Shown here in pieces: positions 33,023 to 42,069 of a stretch of 64,000 bases of DNA. Made by a program: the position numbers and the translations under genes. Position 1 is the first letter of the stretch; the number at the start of each line of letters is the position of its first letter. Under the pieces are notes generated by a model. It had not been told where the DNA came from. It made no database searches and was given only the letters and a program-made list of their open reading frames with translations. The DNA comes from an uncultured Bacteroidota bacterium (GTDB lineage: Bacteria > Bacteroidota > Bacteroidia > Bacteroidales > VadinHA17), in assembly GCA_903824785.1 (NCBI GenBank), contig CAIJYD010000115.1:1-64000 (forward strand), written 5' to 3'.

Positions 33023-34564
33023 ATGAATTTAAGGAATTACCGTAGTCTGAGCATTATCCCCCGCAGGAAAAAGTTCTGGTTTATTCTGATTGGCTTTGCA
33101 ACAGCTCTCATACTGCTGAAATCGGGAGGAGCAGTTGTTTCCTATACATCATCAGACAAATATTGCATCTCCTGTCATGTTCACCCTCAGGCCGATCAGA
33201 GCTGGAGGCTCTCAACACATTTTAATAACAAATCAGGAAATATCATCCATTGTTCCGACTGTCATCTTCCTCCTGAAGGTCATGGTTATCTTCTTGCAAA
33301 AGCGAAGCATGGGATCAAAGATGCGTATGGCTATTATTTCAAAGACAGCGCTTCAATAAACTGGCAGGAGAAAAGAATGCTTGAAAATGCCAAAGGATTC
33401 GTTTATGAAAAATCGTGCCTTGAATGTCATCAGAATCTTTTCCCTGTTACTCTCTCTGTTAATGGCGGAAATGCGCATCTCTTCTATACAACAAGCAAGG
33501 AACCACTGAACTGCATTAACTGTCATCTTAATGTAGGCCATTACGACAGGAATGCTATTCATGCCCACGATACAAGTTTTGGTGTTTCAATAGCCGCCAA
33601 TCAGACAATTTTTACAGAACCGGCAAAGGTTGAAGGTTTCGGAAATTTCAAAGAGATGATTCCGGGAACTGCTGTCTCTTTTGAAATGGTAGCTGTCCCG
33701 GGTGGGACCTTTAGTATGGGAAGCCCTGATAATGAGCCATTACGCAAGCCCGATGAGGGACCGGTACGGAAAGTGACATTGTCAAGATTCTGGATGGCAC
33801 GAAATGAAGTAACCTGGGATGAATACTTAGCGTTTTTCAGGGCAACAGGTTCGCAGGGACGAACAGAGGGACAGGTGGTTAGCAGGAAAAATACAGATGC
33901 CATAACCGGAGCCACTCCTCCATGGGGAGCTCCTGATCAGGGCTGGGGAAAAGGAGCAAGACCCGCTATAACAATGTCGTGGCATGCTGCAAATGTTTAT
34001 TGCCAGTGGCTATCAAAAGTTACAGGTAAAAAATACAGACTTCCAACTGAAGCTGAATGGGAATATGCATGCCGGGGCGGAACAACAACTCCTTATTTCT
34101 TCAAAGGCAATCCGAAAGATTTTACATCTTTGGGTCTGTTAAAGAAATTCTTTGGTCCGGATACTACAAATATTTCATCGAGAGTAGTCTATAAACTGAA
34201 TAGTTTTTCAAGAACCAGAGAGCCTATGTCAGTAATGGAAAATCCATTCGGACTGAGAAATATGGCAGGAAATGTTGCAGAGTTTTGTTTTGATTTCTAT
34301 TCTTCCGATATTTATAAAACTGATTCAGCCACTGTTATTAATCCTACCGGCCCTTCCGGAGGTGCAGAACATGTGATCAGGGGTGGTTCATTTAAAAGTG
34401 ATGCAAAAGATGTCAGAAGTGCCGCCCGCGACTTTACCAAAAATAAATCGTGGCTGGTTACCGATCCTCAGATGCCAAAAAGTATCTGGTGGTATTCAGA
34501 TTGTATCGATGTAGGTTTCAGAGTAGTATGCGAAGCAGACAGTTTGACGGAAAAGCAGAAATAA
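33023..34564 (+). CDS. Tetraheme NrfH/NapC-like cytochrome fused to a SUMF1-type domain
   Basis: This 513-residue protein starts at the ATG at 33023 (a TTG at 33005 is weaker). Residues 18-36 are one membrane helix. Four c-type heme motifs follow: CISCH (48-52), CSDCH (77-81), CLECH (132-136) and CINCH (164-168), in a layout like the quinol-oxidising NrfH/NapC family. From about 218 comes a SUMF1/FGE-like domain: VPGGTFSMGS, RLPTEAEWEYACRGG, NVAEFCFDFY, HVIRGGSFKSD and VGFRVV. The paired cysteines of formylglycine-generating enzymes (in the GGSW-C-YC region) are absent, so sulfatase maturation is unlikely. It probably faces the periplasm. Two Tat-exported oxidoreductase genes follow at 18 and then 59 bases, which suggests an electron-transfer or scaffold role for them. 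Confidence 0.88.
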   Translation: MNLRNYRSLSIIPRRKKFWFILIGFATALILLKSGGAVVSYTSSDKYCISCHVHPQADQSWRLSTHFNNKSGNIIHCSDCHLPPEGHGYLLAKAKHGIKDAYGYYFKDSASINWQEKRMLENAKGFVYEKSCLECHQNLFPVTLSVNGGNAHLFYTTSKEPLNCINCHLNVGHYDRNAIHAHDTSFGVSIAANQTIFTEPAKVEGFGNFKEMIPGTAVSFEMVAVPGGTFSMGSPDNEPLRKPDEGPVRKVTLSRFWMARNEVTWDEYLAFFRATGSQGRTEGQVVSRKNTDAITGATPPWGAPDQGWGKGARPAITMSWHAANVYCQWLSKVTGKKYRLPTEAEWEYACRGGTTTPYFFKGNPKDFTSLGLLKKFFGPDTTNISSRVVYKLNSFSRTREPMSVMENPFGLRNMAGNVAEFCFDFYSSDIYKTDSATVINPTGPSGGAEHVIRGGSFKSDAKDVRSAARDFTKNKSWLVTDPQMPKSIWWYSDCIDVGFRVVCEADSLTEKQK

Positions 34565-34582
34565 TTAGCTAACAGTTTAGAT

Positions 34583-35920
34583 ATGCAGAATATTGACAGA
34601 CGAAAATTCATTGGAAAAACCACTCTTGCAGGAATCGGATTAGCCGGGGCGGGAGCAATGATATCAGCTTGCAAAAGGAGTCCGGATACCCGCTTTTCAG
34701 CTCTTCCTCCCGTGCTGACCGGTGCGCCAAAAGGTAAAAAACTCAGAGCTGGTCTGGTAGGCGTTGGAGCCAGAGGCACAGGAGCCGCAATTAATTTTAT
34801 CAGCGCCGGACCTGACCTTGAGATAATAGCTCTTGCTGACGTATTTCAGGATAAGATTGATGCCTGCCGGGAAAGATTTGCAGGTTTCAACCTTCCTATC
34901 CCAGCTGAAAACTGCTTTACAGGTTTTGACGGCTATAAAAAACTTATGGCTCTTCCCGATGTGGATGTTGTTATCCTTGCTACTCCGCCTCAGTTCAGAC
35001 CCGAACATTTTCTGGAAGCTGTAACCAGGAACAAACATGCTTTCCTTGAGAAGCCGGTGGCTGTTGATCCTGTTGGCATACGATCGGTAATAACATCCGG
35101 AAAAAAGGCCGAAGCTATTGGATTGTGTGTGGTAACTGGTACACAGAGACGACATCAGGAAGATTATATTGAGACATATAAACAGGTGGCAAGCGGCGCG
35201 ATAGGCACAATAACCTCAGCCAAAGCATTCTGGAACCAGGACCATGTCTGGTTTCGCGAACGTGAAAAAGAGTGGAACGATATGGAATATATGATTCGTA
35301 ACTGGAATAATTTCTGCTGGTTATGCGGTGATCATATCCTTGATACACATGTACATAACATAGATGTTATTAACTGGTTTATTGGCAAACATCCCGAAAA
35401 GGCCATTGGTTACGGAGGTCGTCACCGCAGGGTAACGGGTGATCAGTATGACTTTTTCAGTATTGATTTTGATTATGGAAACGGTGTAAGTTCGCATAGC
35501 ATGTGCCGGCAGATCGACAGTTGTGCCAACGGTACAGGAGAAGTTATTGTTGGTACTGAAGGATATACAAATTGTGTAAATACAATATGGGATCTGAAGG
35601 GAAATGTTAAATGGCAGTTTGAATATCCGAAAGATGAAAACGGAAATCCAATGAACTCAATTAAGATCCCTCCCTATGTGCAGGAACATATGCACCTCGT
35701 TCATGCCATTCGTACCGGCCAATATGTGAATGAAGCGGAACAAACAGCTATTTCGACTCTTACAGCTATTATGGGAAGAACAGCTGCCTATACGGGTAGG
35801 GCGATTTCCTGGGATGAAATATTTAAATCCGATATGGATCTTGGTCCTGCCGAAATCAAATTTGGTCCAGTCGATATGGTCTTTGAAACACCTGTCCCAG
35901 GAACAGCTGTTATTGTTTAA
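34583..35920 (+). CDS. Tat-signal Gfo/Idh/MocA oxidoreductase, lipoprotein-like
   Basis: This 445-residue protein begins with a Tat signal (DRRKFIGKTTLAGIGLAGAG) that ends in SAC, so it may also be lipidated at Cys30. The Rossmann domain starts at LRAGLVGVGARGTGAAINF. The catalytic lysine is in FLEKPVAVDP, and the C-terminal domain has GDHILDTHVHNIDVINWF with the usual acid and histidine. The family oxidises or reduces sugar hydroxyls with NAD(P) that is often tightly bound. Tat export of the folded, cofactor-loaded enzyme fits a periplasmic role, as for glucose-fructose oxidoreductase. It follows the cytochrome-SUMF1 gene by 18 bases. The substrate is unknown. A keto-sugar pathway is inferred from the context. 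Confidence 0.88.
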   Translation: MQNIDRRKFIGKTTLAGIGLAGAGAMISACKRSPDTRFSALPPVLTGAPKGKKLRAGLVGVGARGTGAAINFISAGPDLEIIALADVFQDKIDACRERFAGFNLPIPAENCFTGFDGYKKLMALPDVDVVILATPPQFRPEHFLEAVTRNKHAFLEKPVAVDPVGIRSVITSGKKAEAIGLCVVTGTQRRHQEDYIETYKQVASGAIGTITSAKAFWNQDHVWFREREKEWNDMEYMIRNWNNFCWLCGDHILDTHVHNIDVINWFIGKHPEKAIGYGGRHRRVTGDQYDFFSIDFDYGNGVSSHSMCRQIDSCANGTGEVIVGTEGYTNCVNTIWDLKGNVKWQFEYPKDENGNPMNSIKIPPYVQEHMHLVHAIRTGQYVNEAEQTAISTLTAIMGRTAAYTGRAISWDEIFKSDMDLGPAEIKFGPVDMVFETPVPGTAVIV

Positions 35921-35979
35921 AATCAGGAACTATTATGTTAATGTATTATATGTTAAGGTATTACTAAAAATAATTTAAA

Positions 35980-37293
35980 ATGGCAAACAAATCATCAAGA
36001 AGAGATTTTGTTAAGAGATCGGCCGCTCTGGCAGCCGGTGCTTTTGTGCTTCCTCAGATCTTACCTTCATCAGTTTTTGGAAGGGGTGGCAGGATTGTTC
36101 CAAGCGATCGTATTGTAATAGGTTCTATCGGTACCGGATCGCAGGGTATGTCAAATATGAGGGATTTTTTAAAACTTACCAATGCTGTACAGTTTGTTGC
36201 AGTATGCGACGTGGATGCCCTTCGTCTGGCAAAGGCCAAAGAGACAGTTGACCTGGCAAACAAGAACAGCGACTGCCGGACTTATGGTGATTATCGCGAA
36301 TTTCTTGAAAAAGAGAAACTCGATGCCGTCTCTATTGCTCTGCCCGATCACTGGCACGGGATAATTTATACTGAAGCTGTTAACAAAAAATTAAACGTTT
36401 ACGGCGAAAAGCCAATCTGCCGTACCATTAAAGATGGTCAGACAATTGTAAGTGCTGTAAAGAAGAATAACATTATCTGGCAAACAGGAAGCTGGCAGCG
36501 TTCTCTTCCCAATTTCCACCATGGAGCCGAACTTGCTATTAACGGCAGAGTAGGAAAACTGAAATATATTGAGGTAGGTTTGCCTGACGGTAACAAAGGC
36601 ATTGGTACTCCTCCAGTTAAGGATGTGCCGCCAGAACTGAACTGGGAAATGTGGCTTGGACCAGCATTAAAAGTGCCCTACCGTGGTGTCTCTCACTGGG
36701 ACTGGCGCTGGATACTTGATTATTCAGGCGGACAGCTGACAGACTGGGCCGGCCACCATATAGATATTGCTAACTGGGGAGCGGGACTGGAATATACCGG
36801 ACCGGTTGAGATTTCAGGAAAAGGTGTTTACCCCACTGAGGGAATTTATAATGTGCCGGTTGAATACGATTTCCTCTGTAAATATGCAAATGGTATTGAA
36901 ATGAGGGTGGCAAATGCTTCACGGCTTCCTCTTGGAATGGGAACGACATGGCATGGCGATCTTGGCTGGGTTCACGTTGACAGGGGAAATGTTATTTCGG
37001 CCTCCGATCCGAAAATCCTCGATGAGGTAATTGGTGAGAATGAGATTCAGTTGTACAAGAGCGAAAACCATTGGCAGAATTTTATCGATTGTGTACGCTC
37101 GGGAAAACAGGCTATTGCTCCTATTGAACCTGCCTTCAGGGCTATTTCTGTTGCTCTGCTTGGTGAAATTGCCATGACTACTGGTCAGACAATTGTCTGG
37201 GATCCTGAAAAAATGGAGATAGCAGGCAATACAAGGGCCAGCAGGCTCCTGAGCCACCCTTACCGTCAGCCATGGACATTGCCAACAGTATAA
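35980..37293 (+). CDS. Tat-signal Gfo/Idh/MocA oxidoreductase
   Basis: This 437-residue protein has a Tat signal (SRRDFVKRSAALAAGAFVLP) with cleavage likely after VFG near residue 34. The NAD-binding loop is IGSIGTGSQGMSNM, the catalytic lysine is in YGEKPICRTI, and the C-terminal domain contains LTDWAGHHIDIANWG with the conserved histidines and aspartates. It differs strongly from the preceding family member, so the two probably act on different substrates or in opposite directions. It belongs to the Bacteroidota/Planctomycetota group of exported family members often linked to ThuA or DUF1080 genes. A ThuA gene follows after 125 bases. Confidence 0.88.
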   Translation: MANKSSRRDFVKRSAALAAGAFVLPQILPSSVFGRGGRIVPSDRIVIGSIGTGSQGMSNMRDFLKLTNAVQFVAVCDVDALRLAKAKETVDLANKNSDCRTYGDYREFLEKEKLDAVSIALPDHWHGIIYTEAVNKKLNVYGEKPICRTIKDGQTIVSAVKKNNIIWQTGSWQRSLPNFHHGAELAINGRVGKLKYIEVGLPDGNKGIGTPPVKDVPPELNWEMWLGPALKVPYRGVSHWDWRWILDYSGGQLTDWAGHHIDIANWGAGLEYTGPVEISGKGVYPTEGIYNVPVEYDFLCKYANGIEMRVANASRLPLGMGTTWHGDLGWVHVDRGNVISASDPKILDEVIGENEIQLYKSENHWQNFIDCVRSGKQAIAPIEPAFRAISVALLGEIAMTTGQTIVWDPEKMEIAGNTRASRLLSHPYRQPWTLPTV

Positions 37294-37418
37294 TTAAGAA
37301 AAAGAGATGAACCCCGCAATATTGACTATAATTACAACAGCGTTTGTGTGCCGGGCCAAGAGAGCTCAGCCAGGTCAGTGAGGTGTGGATCCATCAACAT
37401 TAAAACCAAAATTATAAT

Positions 37419-38627
37419 ATGATGAAAAAACAATATTTACTTCTTATAGCAGCTGGTTTAATAACCTTTATTTCTGCCTGCAAAAATGAGACAGCCTACA
37501 AAACTCTGATAATCACCGGTCAGAATAACCATAACTGGAAAGCAAGTTCACCTGTTCTGAAACAGATACTCGATGCTACCAAACTGTTTACTTCAGAGAT
37601 TATGATAACTCCTGAGAAAGGGGGTGACATGAAAACCTTTAATCCCGATTTCTCAAAATATAAACTTGTCGTTCTCGATTATAACGGCGATTCCTGGTCA
37701 GACAAAACAAATGCTGCTTTTCTGGAATATGTAAAGAATGGTGGCGGGGTTGTTGTTTACCATGCAGCCGATAATTCGTTTCCGGAATGGAAAGAATATA
37801 ACCGGATTATCGGTCTCGGTGGATGGGGGAACCGCAATGAAAAAGATGGCCCTTATGTTTATTATAAAAACAATCAGCTGGTTACTGATACTTCTGCCGG
37901 TCCTGGCGGAACTCACGGAAAGAGAAGAGAGTTTCTGGTCAAAACAAGGATAACTGACCATCCGATAACCAAAGGGCTGCCTTCCAGATGGATGCATGGA
38001 AATGATGAACTCTACAGCCTCCTTCGCGGCCCGGCCGAAAATATGCAGGTTCTGGCAACTGCTTTTGCTGATTCTACAGCAGGCGGAGGTACAATGAGAG
38101 ACGAACCAATGCTTATGGTAATTAATTATGAGAAGGGAAGAATATTCCATACCGCCATGGGTCATGCCGATGAGGATGGAGGTCCGGCAATGCAATGTGT
38201 TGGCTTTATAGCAACACTTCAGAGAGGTGCTGAATGGGCAGTTACCGGAGATGTTACTCAGCCTGTGCCAAACGATTTCCCGAGTGTTGCCGGTGTAGTG
38301 CTTCGTCCGGGATACACTGAAATTTCACTCGAAGAGGTTTTCCTGAAAATTGAAAGCTATGACATTGCAAAAAGCACTAAGTATCTCAGCTATCTCCAGA
38401 GTTATATCCGCAATCTGGCAGGCGATGAAAAAGGTCTCCTGGATCTGGAAAAAATGATGGTGAAAGTTCTTTCAGGCGACAAAGCAACCGTGGATGCAAA
38501 AAAACTTCTGCTCCGTGAATTAAGCTGGATGGGTTCAGATTATTCGGTTCCTGCAATTAAAAATCTTGTGCAGGATGCCGAGTTAAAAGACGAAGCTGAA
38601 TATGCACTTGCACGACTTCAAAAATAG
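37419..38627 (+). CDS. ThuA-domain lipoprotein
   Basis: This 402-residue protein has a lipoprotein signal (MMKKQYLLLIAAGLITFISAC, lipobox ISAC). A ThuA-like domain follows at about residues 29-265: TLIITGQNNHNWKASSPVLKQIL, YVKNGGGVVVYHAADNSF and GRIFHTAMGHADEDGG. The remaining 135 residues are helical and may be a HEAT-like tail (SYLQSYIRNLAGDEKGLLDLEKMM). ThuA of Sinorhizobium meliloti acts with the Gfo/Idh/MocA enzyme ThuB in trehalose use by way of 3-keto sugars. Here the partners are the two exported oxidoreductases upstream. The reaction itself is not established for this family. Confidence 0.82.
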   Translation: MMKKQYLLLIAAGLITFISACKNETAYKTLIITGQNNHNWKASSPVLKQILDATKLFTSEIMITPEKGGDMKTFNPDFSKYKLVVLDYNGDSWSDKTNAAFLEYVKNGGGVVVYHAADNSFPEWKEYNRIIGLGGWGNRNEKDGPYVYYKNNQLVTDTSAGPGGTHGKRREFLVKTRITDHPITKGLPSRWMHGNDELYSLLRGPAENMQVLATAFADSTAGGGTMRDEPMLMVINYEKGRIFHTAMGHADEDGGPAMQCVGFIATLQRGAEWAVTGDVTQPVPNDFPSVAGVVLRPGYTEISLEEVFLKIESYDIAKSTKYLSYLQSYIRNLAGDEKGLLDLEKMMVKVLSGDKATVDAKKLLLRELSWMGSDYSVPAIKNLVQDAELKDEAEYALARLQK

Positions 38628-38633
38628 TTCCCT

Positions 38634-38662
38634 TGTCGACCTTTTTATTTATTGAGTCGACA
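38634..38662 (+). terminator. Hairpin after the ThuA gene
   Basis: TGTCGAC (38634-38640) pairs with GTCGACA (38656-38662). A second inverted repeat AAACCTAT/ATAGGTTT follows at 38684-38691 and 38704-38711. Neither is followed by a clear T-run, so factor-independent termination is uncertain. Confidence 0.35.
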
Positions 38663-38764
38663 GGTTCAAAAATAATCACTTACAAACCTATTCCGGTTTA
38701 GGGATAGGTTTTGGGTGATGCTGATACGATTATCGGATGCAGCATTGGATAATAAAAAAATGAT

Positions 38765-39694
38765 ATGCTTTCACTGGTCATACCTATATATAATGAAGAA
38801 AAACTGATAGATGAGCTGGTAGGCAGGACTATCTCATCGCTCGAATCATTTACTTCTGACTATGAGGTGATATTTGTCGATGATGGCAGTACCGATCAGA
38901 GCCTTGACAGGATCCTCGCTCTTCAACAGATAAACCGTAAGATAAAAGTTATCTCATTATCGAAGAATTTCGGACATCAGGCAGCCTATACCGCAGGTCT
39001 TGAAAATGCTAATGGTGACATTGTTGCAATGATGGATGGCGATCTGCAGGATCCTCCGGAACTGCTTCCTGAAATGTACAAAAAGATAAATGATGAAAAT
39101 TTTGAAGTAGTAAGCGGGAAAAGGACAGGCAGGAAAGGTAAGAATAGCAGGACCATATACACCTTGCTGTTTCATCTGTTCTTCAGGAACATAGGTGAGA
39201 TCAAGAACATGGAAAACACCGGAAACTATTCCATGATGAAACGTGAAGCTGTTGATGCTCTCCTGCGGATGAAAGAAAAAGTCAGATACCTGCCGGGCCT
39301 CAGAACTTTCATTGGATTCAGACAAGGATATGTCGGGTATATAAGGGAAGACCGTTTCACGGGAAGCCCAAAAATGAGCATCGGGAAATTGTTTGTACTG
39401 GCAGCCGATGCAATCTTTTCCTTTTCAAGGTTTCCGATTCGCTTCTGCCTGATACTTGGAACATTGGGCACACTTGTTTTCATGGGAGCAGGATTTTATG
39501 TTCTTATCGCAAAGGCTTACGGATTTGCACTTATAGGATGGTCATCAACCCTTCTGAGCATCTATTTTCTGGGGTCCATCCAGCTGGTCTTTATGGGTAT
39601 CCTTGGCGAATATGTCTATCGGAGTTATAAGGAATCACAAAACCGTCCTGTTTATTTCATCAGAAAGTTTTATGACGGTCAGGAAAAACTATGA
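38765..39694 (+). CDS. Glycosyltransferase family 2, membrane-anchored (GtrB/DPM1 type)
   Basis: This 309-residue protein has LSLVIPIYNEEKLIDELVGR, VDDGSTDQSLDRI and MMDGDLQDPPELLPEM, followed by two C-terminal membrane helices (about residues 232-290). It should transfer a sugar from a nucleotide donor to undecaprenyl phosphate, producing the lipid-linked donor used by the PMT-type enzyme encoded next. The stop overlaps the start of that gene by four bases, so the two act together. This is a second copy of the GT2 class found at 3410-4366. Confidence 0.88.
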   Translation: MLSLVIPIYNEEKLIDELVGRTISSLESFTSDYEVIFVDDGSTDQSLDRILALQQINRKIKVISLSKNFGHQAAYTAGLENANGDIVAMMDGDLQDPPELLPEMYKKINDENFEVVSGKRTGRKGKNSRTIYTLLFHLFFRNIGEIKNMENTGNYSMMKREAVDALLRMKEKVRYLPGLRTFIGFRQGYVGYIREDRFTGSPKMSIGKLFVLAADAIFSFSRFPIRFCLILGTLGTLVFMGAGFYVLIAKAYGFALIGWSSTLLSIYFLGSIQLVFMGILGEYVYRSYKESQNRPVYFIRKFYDGQEKL

Positions 39695-41757
39695 ACGGTG
39701 CAAAACTGAAATATATCTTTTATTTTTCGTCAGTGATTCTCCTTTTTCTTATGCTTCTTTCAAGCAGGAGAGCAGGTATCAGCTGCGATGAAGTTCTCCA
39801 TTATAACCATTCAGTATCTGTTTATAATTATTTTGCCACTCACGGAGCGGATCGGTCAGCTCTGAATACCCCCGTTTCCAATCTTAAATATTACGGACAG
39901 TCGTACGATAACATTGTAACAATTCTGATCAAATGGTTCGGTATTGACGATGTTTACGGCTTCAGACATTTAATGAGCACTCTTGCCGGCTGGCTGGCAA
40001 TATTTATTACAGCTTTGTTTGCCGTTTGGCTTACCGGATACAGGGCAGGAATAATTGTGCTCATCCTGTTTGCCGTTTCCCCCACTTTTATCGGACACTC
40101 ACTGAATAACCTGAAGGATATTCCATTTTCACTTGGTTATATCTCTTCCACTTTTTTTACACTTAAATTTCTTTTTTCAGGACGAAAAATATCCTTTCCC
40201 GATATCTTATTTCTGACTGCCAGTATTGCTTTTTCAATAAGTATAAGAGCAGGAGGCTTAATTCTGATCTGTTATCTCTTTTTCTTCTTCTGTCTTTTTT
40301 ATCTTATTAAATATCTGACGGATAATAAGATAGACTTTATTGAGATCAGAGCCAAACTGTTCTGGATTACAGGGATTGCTATTGCATCGTGGGCTTTAAG
40401 TATTCTATTATGGCCATTTGCCCTGGAGGGTCCGGTCTCCAATGTTCTGGAATCGTACCGCGTAATGGCTCATTTTCCTGATACTTTCCGGCAGATCTTT
40501 GAAGGCAAAACAGAATGGTCCGATTATATGCCATGGTATTATCTGCCAAAATCAATGCTTATCACTATTCCCCTGATTGTCTTTGCAGGGATTATACTTT
40601 TCTGCATCTTTTCAAAAGATCTGTTCAGGCAGGGAAAGGTTATCCTGTTTGGATTTATCCTTTTTACTGTTTTTTTTCCGGTCATTTTTGTCATTTATGA
40701 AAAATCAAACCTGTATAGTTCATGGCGACAGTTTCTTTTTCTTTATCCCGGAATAGTATTACTGGCTGCAACCGGATTTCATTTTCTATTTGAAAAAATC
40801 AAGAACAGATATTTTATCGCAGGAGCAGTTCTTCTCCTTTTATTATTGTCAGTTCATCCTTTGAGATTCATGATGACAAATCAAAGATATTTTTACCTGT
40901 ATTATAATCAGTTTACTGGCGGACTCAAAGGTTCTTATGGAAATTATGAAACCGATTATTATTATGTCAGTGAGACTGAAGCATCGGAATGGCTTATTGA
41001 TTATCTTGAAAAAAAAGGTATTTCCGGCAAAGTAAAAGTCAGGGCAACCTATTCCGTGCAGTGGCAGTTTCGAAATCATCCTGAGGTTGAAACTTCCTAT
41101 TTCAGGTATGAAGAGCGTAGCCAGTCAGACTGGGATTATGCAATTGTTGTGAACAGGTATATTCCACCATTCCGGCTGAAGAATAATACCTGGCCACCAC
41201 AAAATGCAATCCATATTATTTATGCAGGAAAGATTCCTGTTTGTGCTGTTCTTGAGAGAAAATCGAAGGATGATTACTTTGGTTATACTGCTCTTAATGA
41301 AGGCAGAAGCAGTGATGCGATAAAATACTTTGAGGAGGTGCTGAAGGTTGATGATAAGGATGAAATGATTTTTTTTAATTTTGCAAAAGCTTTGTATAAC
41401 GATGGACAGTACCAGAGGGCGGATACGGTTTTGAAAAAAGGTTTGGCATTAAACCCCGGTTTTGAACCTATTCTGATGTACCTGGGAAATATTGCCGGGT
41501 TTCAAAATAAAGATGATGAGGCTATTATGTATTATGAAAGAGTTATAAGAGCTGACAAAAAATACTTTGAAGCATATACCGGACTTTCCCGACTACTGGC
41601 AGTCAAGGATTTAATGAGAGCGAGGGCCGTTCTCAGAACATGTCTGACAATAAATGCACGGTATAAACCTGCAATTATTGCACTTGCTGATACATACAGG
41701 AAGACAAATCCTGAAATTGCTAAAAAATATGAGGATCTGGCGAATTCAATTAAATAA
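39691..41757 (+). CDS. PMT/ArnT-type glycosyltransferase with C-terminal TPR
   Basis: This 688-residue protein has about 10-12 hydrophobic helices across residues 5-400. An early acidic loop, AGISCDEVLHYNHSV, matches the catalytic-acid position of GT-C enzymes. KDIPFSLGYISSTFFTLKFL and WYYLPKSMLITIPL are in the membrane core. A soluble domain follows at about 400-530, and then four or so TPR repeats (FGYTALNEGRSSDAIKYFEEVL, KALYNDGQYQRADTVLKKGL, AGFQNKDDEAIMYYERVI). It would move a sugar from a polyprenyl-phosphate donor, made by the preceding enzyme, onto a protein or lipid at the periplasmic side. The TPR tail may recruit the acceptor. Confidence 0.82.
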   Translation: MNGAKLKYIFYFSSVILLFLMLLSSRRAGISCDEVLHYNHSVSVYNYFATHGADRSALNTPVSNLKYYGQSYDNIVTILIKWFGIDDVYGFRHLMSTLAGWLAIFITALFAVWLTGYRAGIIVLILFAVSPTFIGHSLNNLKDIPFSLGYISSTFFTLKFLFSGRKISFPDILFLTASIAFSISIRAGGLILICYLFFFFCLFYLIKYLTDNKIDFIEIRAKLFWITGIAIASWALSILLWPFALEGPVSNVLESYRVMAHFPDTFRQIFEGKTEWSDYMPWYYLPKSMLITIPLIVFAGIILFCIFSKDLFRQGKVILFGFILFTVFFPVIFVIYEKSNLYSSWRQFLFLYPGIVLLAATGFHFLFEKIKNRYFIAGAVLLLLLLSVHPLRFMMTNQRYFYLYYNQFTGGLKGSYGNYETDYYYVSETEASEWLIDYLEKKGISGKVKVRATYSVQWQFRNHPEVETSYFRYEERSQSDWDYAIVVNRYIPPFRLKNNTWPPQNAIHIIYAGKIPVCAVLERKSKDDYFGYTALNEGRSSDAIKYFEEVLKVDDKDEMIFFNFAKALYNDGQYQRADTVLKKGLALNPGFEPILMYLGNIAGFQNKDDEAIMYYERVIRADKKYFEAYTGLSRLLAVKDLMRARAVLRTCLTINARYKPAIIALADTYRKTNPEIAKKYEDLANSIK

Positions 41758-41774
41758 CTAATATTAAAATTAAA

Positions 41775-42032
41775 ATGAAAAAATCAATTTTACTGTTTTC
41801 AATGACAACTCTGCTTCTTTTGGGTTTAATGAACATTACTAATGCTCAGGAGCAGCCTAAGCCAAAGAAGGATACGGTTAATATGGATACTGAGGCAAAA
41901 CCAACATTCTATTACGCTGCTGAGGATGAGAAGAGTGAGAGTAAAGGGAGTGCCGGTACAATTGCCGTTATCGCAGCAGTTGTTGTTGTCGCTGGTGTTG
42001 CAGGTTTTTTTCTGGTTAAGAAGAAAAAGTAG
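41775..42032 (+). CDS. Small exported protein with C-terminal membrane anchor
   Basis: This 85-residue protein has a signal peptide (1-24, ending NITNAQ), a polar middle of about 36 residues rich in Lys, Glu, Ser and Thr, and a C-terminal helix SAGTIAVIAAVVVVAGVAGF followed by a lysine-rich end. The tripartite tail (short Gly-rich turn, helix, basic cluster) recalls sorting-type anchors, though no LPxTG or PEP motif is present. It starts 17 bases after the PMT-type gene and is probably co-transcribed, so it could be an acceptor or accessory of that enzyme. That is only inference from position. Confidence 0.65.
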   Translation: MKKSILLFSMTTLLLLGLMNITNAQEQPKPKKDTVNMDTEAKPTFYYAAEDEKSESKGSAGTIAVIAAVVVVAGVAGFFLVKKKK

Positions 42033-42069
42033 TTTTTCCCTCCCATAATGAACATTTACAGACTTTAGA

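Noticed and set aside
33023-34564. Formylglycine-generating enzyme function for the SUMF1 domain
   Set aside because: The paired cysteines of the FGE active site are not present after HVIRGGSF, and no sulfatase gene lies nearby.
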